Source of the DNA: Desulfobacteraceae bacterium
Lineage (GTDB): Bacteria > Desulfobacterota > Desulfobacteria > Desulfobacterales > Desulfosarcinaceae
Reading direction: 5' to 3'
DNA: 14,667 nucleotides
Assembly: GCA_027025615.1 (NCBI GenBank)
Contig: JALVQM010000259.1
Coordinates: forward strand, 1 to 14,667
The notes below the pieces were generated by a model. That model was not told the origin of the DNA, searched no databases, and saw nothing but the letters and a program-made list of their open reading frames with translations. The first letter of the stretch is position 1, and every line of letters begins with the position of its first letter. The translations under genes were made by a program, and so were the position numbers. Positions 5,818 through 12,537 of the stretch are shown here, in pieces.

Positions 5818-8583
5818 TCAGCTTGTTTTAATTGGTAATTTTTTCAACTTGTCTGAAAGCTGTTTAAGGGAGAACGGCTTTTGAATAAATCCCAGGCATC
5901 CTTGCCTGATTATTTCTTTTGCCTGCCCGTTTATACTGTAACCACTTGCCAGAAGAACTTTTACATTTTTATCAATTTGTTTAAGTTGCTCAAACGTTTC
6001 TCCTCCCCCCATGCCGGGCATAATCATATCTAGAATAACCAAATCTATTTCATCTTTCTTTTCTGTATAGATTTTCAATGCTTCCTCGCCGCTTTTTGCA
6101 ATCAAGACGCTGTAGCCCAGTTTTTCCAGCATGGTTTGCCCAACTTTTACAATAATATCCTCATCATCAACCAGGAGAATAGTTTCATAGCCTCGATGGA
6201 GTTTTTCATTTCTTGGTTCCGGTTTCCCCCTCACCATTTTCTTTTCAGAAGCGGGCAGATAGAGATTGAAAGTGCTTCCATTTCCCTTTTCACTGTAAAC
6301 GTTTATGAAACCACCGTGGTTGTTGATTATACCGTAGGCCGATGAAAGTCCGAGGCCTGAGCCCTGTCCCACGTCCTTGGTGGAGAAAAAAGGATCAAAT
6401 ATTTTTTGCATTGTTTCATCATCCATTCCTTCGCCGGTATCGGTAATGGATATCTTGACATACCTGCCCGGAACTATATCCTTGGTTGCCGGGTATCCTT
6501 CGTCAAGCTCAACGTTTTCGGTTTGGATATAAAGGTCGCCTCCATTAGGCATGGCCTGCCAGGCGTTTACAAACAAGTTCAAGAGCGTCTGTCGGATTTG
6601 TCCTTGATCAACTTCCACGGTCCAAAGATTGTTTGCATACTTTTCGTGAATTTTAATTTCTTTTTTCATGCGGCCGAACATTTTGCTTTCATGTTTTATT
6701 AGTAAGTTAAGGTCAGTTGGACTTACCTCGTATTTCCCACCCCTTGCAAAACCCAGAAGAGCCTTGGTCAACTCCACTGCATTCCGGACATAATGCTCGA
6801 TTTCCTTAAGGTGTTCATAGTCGGGATGGGAAGGATTTTTATCGATTATCATCAGTGAGGCGCGTCCTTGAATTCCCATTAGAATGTTGTTGAAATTATG
6901 GGCAATGCCTCCTGCCAGGGTTCCAATTGCTTCCATTTTCTGTGCCTGGAGAAGTTGTCGCTGCAGCTTTTTGTGGTCCGAAATGTCTTTGGTTATGGCC
7001 AGCATCACTGGTTTGCCATTAATTTCAGTCATACATGCAGACATAAGTCCGGTTTTAATTTCTCCGTATTTGGTGACAAATTCGGCTTCAAAATTGTCCA
7101 CGTAACTATTTTTTTCCAGCATATTGACAATTACATCCCTGTCTTGCTTGTTTTTCCATATATTTAAAGTGTGAACCGGCCTTCCGATGACTTCTTCAGG
7201 TGTATATCCAGTATGTTTTGTAAAACCTTCATTTACTTCTATATAGATTCCTTCGCTTAAACTGCTCAGACTTATTGCGTCCGGACTGGTATTAAATATG
7301 ATTCTGAACTTTTCTTCGTTTTCCCTGAGCATTTCTTCTGCTGTCTTTCGCTCGGTGATATTCCTTACAAATTCGACTATACCTCTGATCTTGCCGCTGG
7401 ATGGATCTTGCATGGGATAACTGAACAGTTCTATCCATTGAACCTCATTGTTTTCTCCTGGAGGTCCATTGACGATTTCAACTTCTGTCTGTCCGGTTTG
7501 AAGGCATCTCAAAGTAGGGCAAGGATCACAGGGTTTGGAGGTGTTATGATAACAGCGAAAACATTTTTTACCCACCAGGGGCATACTTTGGGCGTACCAT
7601 TTTTCCATAACAGGGTTTACGTAGCGTATGGTCAGGTCTGGGTTCAGGACACTGATCCCGTCCTGGATGCTTTGAAAAATTCCATGCAGCAGTTCTTTTG
7701 TTTCACGGATCTGTTCGTTTTTATAATATTCTTCAGTAACATCCCTGAACACCATTACTACTCCCAGGATCTGGCCTTCAGCGTTTTTAATCGGCGATCC
7801 TGAATCGGCAATTTGGTATTCTTTTCCGTTTCTGGAAATCAGCTTGGTGTGGTTGGCAAGGCCGACTATTTGCCCGTTTTTAAGGACTTTGCGGACTGGG
7901 TTTTCAACCTTGGCTCCTGTTTTGGCGCTGAATATTTTGAAAATTTCGCTTAATGGTTTGCCTTGGGCGCTTTTGTTGTTCCAACCGGTAAGTTTTTCAG
8001 CCACCGGGTTCATACGGGTAACTTTCCCATCGGTATCAGTAGCGATAACGGCATCACCGATTGAATTGAGTATGGTTTTAAGATTTTCCTCGCTTTCCTG
8101 GAGTGCTTTCTCAGCACGTTTACTGTCGGTAATATCATTGAAAAAGCCGTCCCAGACAACACTGCCGTCAGGTTGGCGTTGGGGGGTGGCATGCACACTG
8201 ATCCACTTTGCTTCTTTATTTACCATGACACATAGATCTGCTGTAAAAACTTCCAATGAACTGGCCGATTGCAGGAGTTTTTCCTGGAATTCGGATCGAG
8301 ACTGTGGATGCATCATATCCAGGATGGTAAAAGGGTCCCTCATTACATCTTCATCCGATACGTTTGAGATATCTTTGATCGCCTTGCTGATGAACGGGAA
8401 TGAAACTTCGCCGTTTGCAGCCAGGCGAAACTGGTACATCACCGCCGGACTGTTTTCCACCAGCCTGCGATAAAGCTCCCTGTTTTGTCGCAGGGATTCT
8501 TCTTTCTTTTTACACCGGGATTCGGCATCCTCCAGGTCCCGGATCCTCTGTTCCAATTCCTCATAGGTTGGTTTTCTGGACAT
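5818..8583 (-). CDS. Hybrid sensor histidine kinase: four PAS domains, HisKA/HATPase, C-terminal receiver
   Basis: A 921-residue hybrid kinase without an obvious membrane segment, so probably cytoplasmic. An N-terminal coiled coil (about 5-40) is followed by PAS domains at about 35-155, 165-285, 298-412 and 422-537, each ending in the usual D[IV]T or DIS linker. The kinase core has the phospho-acceptor His562 in GGIAHNFNN, the N box around Asn673, DTGEGM (715-720), FDPFFSTK (729-736) and GSGLGLSSAYG (741-751). The receiver (about 800-915) has the acidic pair Asp806-Asp807, phospho-acceptor Asp852 in ILDMIMPGMGG, Ser880 and Lys902 (QKPF). All catalytic residues are present, so an active phosphorelay is expected. 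PAS3 carries five Cys between residues 341 and 360. There is no output domain and no adjacent response regulator or Hpt gene, so its partner is elsewhere. Start: ATG 8583 with AAAGGAAG just upstream. Confidence 0.95.
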   Translation of the reverse strand: MSRKPTYEELEQRIRDLEDAESRCKKKEESLRQNRELYRRLVENSPAVMYQFRLAANGEVSFPFISKAIKDISNVSDEDVMRDPFTILDMMHPQSRSEFQEKLLQSASSLEVFTADLCVMVNKEAKWISVHATPQRQPDGSVVWDGFFNDITDSKRAEKALQESEENLKTILNSIGDAVIATDTDGKVTRMNPVAEKLTGWNNKSAQGKPLSEIFKIFSAKTGAKVENPVRKVLKNGQIVGLANHTKLISRNGKEYQIADSGSPIKNAEGQILGVVMVFRDVTEEYYKNEQIRETKELLHGIFQSIQDGISVLNPDLTIRYVNPVMEKWYAQSMPLVGKKCFRCYHNTSKPCDPCPTLRCLQTGQTEVEIVNGPPGENNEVQWIELFSYPMQDPSSGKIRGIVEFVRNITERKTAEEMLRENEEKFRIIFNTSPDAISLSSLSEGIYIEVNEGFTKHTGYTPEEVIGRPVHTLNIWKNKQDRDVIVNMLEKNSYVDNFEAEFVTKYGEIKTGLMSACMTEINGKPVMLAITKDISDHKKLQRQLLQAQKMEAIGTLAGGIAHNFNNILMGIQGRASLMIIDKNPSHPDYEHLKEIEHYVRNAVELTKALLGFARGGKYEVSPTDLNLLIKHESKMFGRMKKEIKIHEKYANNLWTVEVDQGQIRQTLLNLFVNAWQAMPNGGDLYIQTENVELDEGYPATKDIVPGRYVKISITDTGEGMDDETMQKIFDPFFSTKDVGQGSGLGLSSAYGIINNHGGFINVYSEKGNGSTFNLYLPASEKKMVRGKPEPRNEKLHRGYETILLVDDEDIIVKVGQTMLEKLGYSVLIAKSGEEALKIYTEKKDEIDLVILDMIMPGMGGGETFEQLKQIDKNVKVLLASGYSINGQAKEIIRQGCLGFIQKPFSLKQLSDKLKKLPIKTS

Positions 8584-8675
8584 GGCTTCCTTTCTAATAG
8601 TCAGTTTAACTTCCTGCAGAGGATTTTAACTAAAAATGATCTACTGTTTCCCCGGCTCGATTTTTACCGTTTATA

Positions 8676-8691
8676 CAATTTTTCCAAATTG
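8676..8691. promoter_or_regulatory. Perfect palindrome upstream of the sensor kinase gene
   Basis: CAATTT (8676-8681) and AAATTG (8686-8691) are exact inverted copies with the 4-nt spacer TTCC. It lies about 93 bp upstream of the kinase ATG, next to a TATAAA-like sequence on the minus strand (complement of 8670-8675). Size and place suit a dimeric regulator's operator, but AT-rich palindromes also arise by chance and no regulator can be named. Confidence 0.25.
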
Positions 8692-9239
8692 CAGGCCGAA
8701 GATACCTGGTATTTAAGTAATCATTCCGGTCAGGTAACCTTGGCTGACATATTCTGCCCCTGCAAAACCCGGCTGCTTTAAAGGAATTACTGATGCCAGG
8801 CGGTCCTAGCCGACGCCCGGGCAGCAGCCTAGTTGATTGCCTTAAGTTGTTCTGCAAGAATTCTACCGCAGGAATAGTGGGTTCTAAGCATGTGCCTTGC
8901 CTTTAAATTATATGCCTTCTGTACATTTAGATCGGGGTATGGAGTATCAAATCAATATCAGAGCGATGGCATCTGGAACTATCCTACCAGCTCAGGGCAG
9001 TGTCCGTATTATGAGACAGGTTTCCACGGGAGACAGCTCAAGCTAACTGGCTTTAATTTTAAAATAAAGTTTATTAGATGGCAACTAAAAACAGCCAAAA
9101 TTTGCATCAACTGAGAAAAATATATTGCAATACGTTTTAAGAATAAAGCAAAGTAAGAAAAGTGGTTGGGATCAGTGTGCCAAGTAAAAAATGAGGTGTA
9201 GGTTCAAATTATCAATCTGGTTTTCTGTTCAAAAAGTAA

Positions 9240-9311
9240 AATTTTTACCGGAAAGATAATATGATAACTATTATGCCAAGGTAAATTTATCCTTTCCCCT
9301 GAATTTTTACC
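9240..9311. promoter_or_regulatory. Repeated TTTACC-type elements and an inverted repeat before the membrane protein gene
   Basis: AATTTTTACC occurs twice exactly, at 9240-9249 and 9302-9311. Between them GGTAAATTT (9280-9288) is a partial inverted copy, forming GGTAAA/TTTACC with the right copy. A separate exact inverted repeat, ATAATA (9256-9261) with TATTAT (9269-9274), overlaps a GATAAT that could be a -10 element, though no matching -35 was found. All of this is within about 100 bp of the ATG at 9342, where an operator would be expected. The significance in such AT-rich DNA is uncertain. Confidence 0.25.
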
Positions 9312-9341
9312 TATAAGTATGGGCCGGGAGGCAAAGATAGG

Positions 9342-10214
9342 ATGCAAAACCAAGTATTGATGCCTGCGGCCGGAATTGCCATTCTTGTTGTTACTTGGAA
9401 ATGGTGGTTCAGGCAATTGATGGTTCCCAAGACCATGATCCGCTGGCTTCTGGCTACCTGCTACATGCTGCCGTTGGGAGTACTTTTTTTTATCGGTATT
9501 GGCCTGGATCTTGGCAAGATGCCCTCTGTAGGTGGGCTGGCTTTTATTGCAGCATTTCTGCTTGTACTCTGGTGTCTTACCGGACTGCCCATGGCGATCT
9601 TCAGTCCTTTGAAAGCCATTGAGAGCCACAGAGTCAGACAGGCCTATGCCCGTGATCACGGACTTGTATTCCAGGAAAAACGAATTTCCCGGAATTTGCT
9701 CCCAAAGGAAGCGGGGCTTTTCAGCCGATACCTGACGAGTGTGCTTCAGGTAGCTGAAAATGCATATATTGCCACATCATTAAGGTATATTTCGGATTTA
9801 GACATGGACACCACTCTGTGCCGTGGCTATGACTATCTGGTAGTTGAAAAACTGTCCTTTTCAGATAAAGTGATAGCCGTCCATGAGCGTGCCAGGGTTG
9901 TTGACGACAATGGAGAAAGTAAATGCATGGAGTTTAAGGGCCATTTTTTTAGAATTATTCATCTTGCCGACAGCGATCCGGGGCGACGGACAGATGAGGC
10001 GGCCGGTTTGCAGGATGTATCTACGGATTTACTCAGGTCTGTCCTCGAAACTGTCGGCGGAATGCCTGTCGTTGGTTTGGAGGCGCTGAAACGGCTTTAC
10101 CTTGCAAATGGACGGATTACCCTGGAATTGGACTACCTTGACCGTAAAAGTAAACTTGATAGTTGGGTTGCTTGCGCCAAGAGGCTCGCCCGCTGGTTGC
10201 CCCCATCAACTTAA
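9342..10214 (+). CDS. Membrane-anchored protein of unknown function
   Basis: A 290-residue protein not recognised as a member of a named family. The N-terminal 90 residues contain two clear hydrophobic segments (about 35-56 and 65-88) and a shorter one (about 8-19); the loop between the two clear ones is short (DLGKMPS). The remaining 200 residues are soluble in character and mixed in charge, with motifs such as RGYDYLVVEKLSF (161-173), IAVHERARVVDDNG (178-191) and MEFKGHFFRI (196-205). Two N-terminal helices followed by a soluble alpha/beta domain with an 'F-x-G-x-F' strand recalls DUF3137-type proteins, but this is only an architectural resemblance. Start ATG 9342 is preceded by GGGAGG (9326-9331). 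It is transcribed away from the sensor kinase, so a functional link to it is possible but unproven, and it converges on the thioesterase gene. Confidence 0.7.
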   Translation: MQNQVLMPAAGIAILVVTWKWWFRQLMVPKTMIRWLLATCYMLPLGVLFFIGIGLDLGKMPSVGGLAFIAAFLLVLWCLTGLPMAIFSPLKAIESHRVRQAYARDHGLVFQEKRISRNLLPKEAGLFSRYLTSVLQVAENAYIATSLRYISDLDMDTTLCRGYDYLVVEKLSFSDKVIAVHERARVVDDNGESKCMEFKGHFFRIIHLADSDPGRRTDEAAGLQDVSTDLLRSVLETVGGMPVVGLEALKRLYLANGRITLELDYLDRKSKLDSWVACAKRLARWLPPST

Positions 10215-10244
10215 CTAAGGTGTTCAGAAGTCCGGCAGGTTGGT

Positions 10245-10294
10245 AACTTTTCAGGCCGATAAGTTTTGCTCAGCAGGGAGCAGCCTTAAAAGTT
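10245..10294. terminator. Stem-loop between convergent genes, possible terminator
   Basis: AACTTTTCAGGC (10245-10256) pairs with GCCTTAAAAGTT (10283-10294) over 12 bp with one mismatch (10252/10287). An inner GCTC...GAGC pair could add structure. It is 31 bp after the membrane-protein stop and 70 bp past the thioesterase stop, the place where a shared terminator is expected. A U-tract after the stem is missing on both strands, so efficient intrinsic termination is doubtful. Confidence 0.35.
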
Positions 10295-10363
10295 CAAAAA
10301 ACGTCAACCCCTGAGCCAAAGAAATCCAAAGATCATGAAGTAGTCCCCTTGGCAATATAGGCG

Positions 10364-10780
10364 TTATTGACCTTCAGCAATTAGAAATTCGCATTCAGCT
10401 TTTATACTTTCCGGAAACGCACAACTTTTTCTTTTCTCTTGATCAATATGAACCCCCAATAACTCGGTGGTGGCAACTTCTCGTCCAGTTTCCGGGTTGT
10501 ACATAATGTGAATAAACCTGATAGTCTTATCTTTTACTTCCAATATTCTGGATTTTACTACAAGCAGATCACCCGCTATAACTTCTGATTTATACTTTGT
10601 GATTTGCTCTAAAGCCGCCATTCCTCTGCAGTTGGTGCGCATGTATTCATTGGTGATACCGACAGCTGACAATAAATGCCATGTGGCTTCATCAAACTTG
10701 GAAGTATACCACTGCACATTCATGTGATTCATATGATCTATCTGGCTCGGATAAACTACCCCCCTGTATGTTTCAATCAT
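10364..10780 (-). CDS. Hot-dog fold acyl-CoA thioesterase (4HBT/FadM-YbgC-like)
   Basis: A 138-residue single-domain hot-dog protein, the normal length of the 4-hydroxybenzoyl-CoA thioesterase family. The N-terminal signature is IDHMNHMNVQWY (14-25), the family's D-x-x-G-H-x-N-x-x-x-Y pattern with the Gly replaced by Asn18; Asp15 is the likely catalytic acid, followed by the central helix (about 26-40). A long strand with IRFIHIMYN (86-94) and the C-terminal EVATTELLGVHID complete the fold. Such enzymes hydrolyse acyl-CoA thioesters in the cytoplasm; the chain preferred cannot be read from the sequence. Start ATG 10780 has GAGG seven bases upstream. No neighbouring fatty-acid or aromatic-CoA gene gives a pathway, so it is annotated only at family level. 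Confidence 0.85.
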   Translation of the reverse strand: MIETYRGVVYPSQIDHMNHMNVQWYTSKFDEATWHLLSAVGITNEYMRTNCRGMAALEQITKYKSEVIAGDLLVVKSRILEVKDKTIRFIHIMYNPETGREVATTELLGVHIDQEKRKSCAFPESIKAECEFLIAEGQ

Positions 10781-11315
10781 TGATGCCTCACAGTTTTATG
10801 TCGTGCAATAGTTAAAGTGAATTCCTTATTGAAGTCGTTTTTCATAAAAAGTAAAAAGCGCCAGGATTGACACTTCTAAGTTGGGCGACATGCCCAGAGG
10901 AGTTAATTCCCCAATGTTGAATAAATTAAATTTTGTTCTGCCATAAGTTGAACATAATTAGTCACAAATTAAGTCCTTCGCTTGTTTCTACAAGATTTTT
11001 TGAGAAGCATAATTTTTACTGGATAAAAACAAGATTTTTAGACTGACTTACGGGACCAATTACTGAGAATATATTTAGAGATTGGCTCAAGCCTGTCAAT
11101 AATGCATATTCATTTGAATTTTTGTTTCTGCAAAGATTAACAATTTGCCTGTCGGAAGTTTGGTCTACTATAACTATACTTGCACCCATGTCCGCACAAG
11201 GGTGTATTTCTATTGTGGTTTTCCGGCCAAATTGCTGGCTAACCGGGAATCAGTTATGCCTTCGAGTTAAGTCTTCAAGGCCACGCCTGAATGCAGAACA
11301 GGATCTATTTCCTGA
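10781..11315. other. AT-rich gap without a gene
   Basis: This 535-bp stretch upstream of the thioesterase and downstream of the TatD-family gene contains no recognisable gene. It is visibly richer in A and T than the genes to its right. Minor features seen: a short hairpin TGGGC/GCCCA (10882-10886 with 10892-10896), a near-repeat of ACAAGATTTTT (about 10990 and 11028), an imperfect hairpin at about 11219-11248 (TTCCGGCCA with TGGCTAACCGGGAA) and CAGGA/TCCTG (11299-11303 with 11310-11314) close to the TatD-family stop. None is strong enough to be called a terminator. The small + frame at 11122-11328 runs into the TatD-family gene and looks accidental. Confidence 0.5.
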
Positions 11316-12125
11316 TTATATATTATAAAGCCGACAGGTATTTTGCCAGGTGGCGGCGGCAATTTCTCCAGGGGGAAGTTCAAGGACCTGGGATAGTTTT
11401 TCCAGCACCCGGGCTACGAAAGCCGGCTCGTTGCGTCGGTGCTTGTTGCGCTCCGGAGTTGGCGTGAGGTATGGGGCGTCGGTTTCGATCAGCAGCCGTT
11501 CAAGGGGAATCAATTTTACAAGTTTCCGCAGTTGCCGGCCCCTTTGCTTGATGGTGATGATGCCGGTAACGCCGATATAAAGGCCCATGGCAAGGTAGCG
11601 TTCCAGGTCCTGGCGGCTGCCTGAAAAACAGTGCACAACCCCCCGGCTGTTTGAGTTCCAGCAACCTGAAAGGATTTCGTACAAACGACCCTGGGTATCT
11701 CTTTCATGAAAGATCATGGGAAGCCCAAGGCCGATTGCGGTCTCAAGCTGACAGATAAACCATTTTTCCTGGTCCGGGCGGGGAGAATACATTCGGTTGA
11801 AATCAAGGCCGATTTCTCCCCAGGCCTTTACCTTGGAATGTTTGCTCAATTCGGCCAGTTCGTCTAAAATTTTGTTGCTGCAATGGCGGGCGTCATGGGG
11901 ATGGATGCCCACCGAGGCGTAAAGGCCGGGGCAGGTTTCGGCAAGCTGCACGTTGCGGCGGCAGGATTCAGGGTCGATGCCGACTGTCATCATGGCCTTT
12001 ACCCCGGCTGTTTTGGCCCGGGTGATGACCTGATCTAAATCGTTGGCAAAGGCGCGGTCGTCCAGGTGGCAGTGGGAGTCGAAGATTATCGGTGCTTGTC
12101 CGTTTTGGTCGCCTGAGTCTTTCAT
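11316..12125 (-). CDS. TatD-family metal-dependent hydrolase (DNase-like)
   Basis: A 269-residue TIM-barrel metal-dependent hydrolase of the TatD/YcfH type. Metal-site motifs are all present: DSHCHLD (16-22; His18 and His20), GEIGLDF (103-109; Glu104), HERD (140-143; His140), HCFSG (165-169; His165) and ETDAPYL (214-220; Asp216). Members with this full set are two-metal 3'-5' exonucleases or DNases acting in repair and DNA turnover, although several have no proven substrate. The first dozen residues (MKDSGDQNGQAP) are an extra charged leader compared with E. coli YcfH. Start ATG 12125 has AGGA five bases upstream; no better internal start exists before the first metal motif. It lies on the same strand as, and 412 bp downstream of, the nitrilase gene. 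A radical-SAM family linked to TatD is known (tatD_link_rSAM, from memory), so the closeness of the SPASM gene may not be chance. Confidence 0.92.
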   Translation of the reverse strand: MKDSGDQNGQAPIIFDSHCHLDDRAFANDLDQVITRAKTAGVKAMMTVGIDPESCRRNVQLAETCPGLYASVGIHPHDARHCSNKILDELAELSKHSKVKAWGEIGLDFNRMYSPRPDQEKWFICQLETAIGLGLPMIFHERDTQGRLYEILSGCWNSNSRGVVHCFSGSRQDLERYLAMGLYIGVTGIITIKQRGRQLRKLVKLIPLERLLIETDAPYLTPTPERNKHRRNEPAFVARVLEKLSQVLELPPGEIAAATWQNTCRLYNI

Positions 12126-12537
12126 GCAGTCCTGTTTAACATGGATGCGGCCTGCAGTTCAACCTTGGCGGGAAAGATCGAATAATTCCCGCCCCAATGT
12201 TGTGAATTGGATACTGGGGGGATAATGTAAGCTCAGGCTGCTTCGGCAACCATGGCCTCTGGCAGCAAGACCATCTGTTCCGCCTTCCACTCATGCACAA
12301 CAAACTATTGCAGCCGGCGGAGGCCTGCAACCAGGACGGGCAAAAACAAATTAACTCTTCAATATTTTGCCCATGCGGGGACCTGGAGGATGGTTGCCCG
12401 GCAAATGCGGGCCCCAAGACACCAACGATCCGGGCCATATGCCTGGGAATCCCACGGCCAATGTTTAGACTTTGGGAAATTATTACATTTCGTTTCCCCC
12501 AATCTTTTCTTTCCTGAAGCCAGGTACAATTCAGAAA
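12126..12537. other. Gap between nitrilase and TatD-family genes holding a Cys-rich minus-strand frame
   Basis: This 412-bp gap lies between two genes of the same strand. Its main content is an open minus-strand frame of 100 codons, ATG 12438 to TAA 12136-12138, starting 99 bp after the nitrilase stop and ending 10 bp before the TatD-family ATG. The predicted peptide has nine Cys (including CFC and CC pairs) and few acidic residues. Only a weak AGG precedes its ATG, and the codon use and composition do not look clearly coding, so it is not called as a gene. No terminator hairpin with a U-tract was found after the nitrilase gene. Confidence 0.35.

Larger units (their letters stand above)
8584..9341. 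other. Divergent intergenic region between sensor kinase and membrane protein genes
   Basis: This 758-bp stretch must hold the start signals of both flanking, divergently transcribed genes. No gene or RNA could be recognised; the short frames at 8630-8857 (-) and 8890-9114 (+) show no family resemblance and no clear ribosome site. The right part (about 9040-9320) is strongly AT-rich. A palindrome near the kinase side and a set of repeated elements near the membrane-protein side are listed separately. No -35/-10 pair with correct spacing was convincing. Confidence 0.55.

Noticed and set aside
9195..9215. GGTTCAAATT resembling a tRNA T-loop
   Set aside because: The flanking bases do not form the five-base-pair T stem and no acceptor or anticodon arm is present upstream.
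11299..11314. CAGGA/TCCTG mini-hairpin just past the TatD-family stop
   Set aside because: Five base pairs with no run of Ts is too weak to call an intrinsic terminator.
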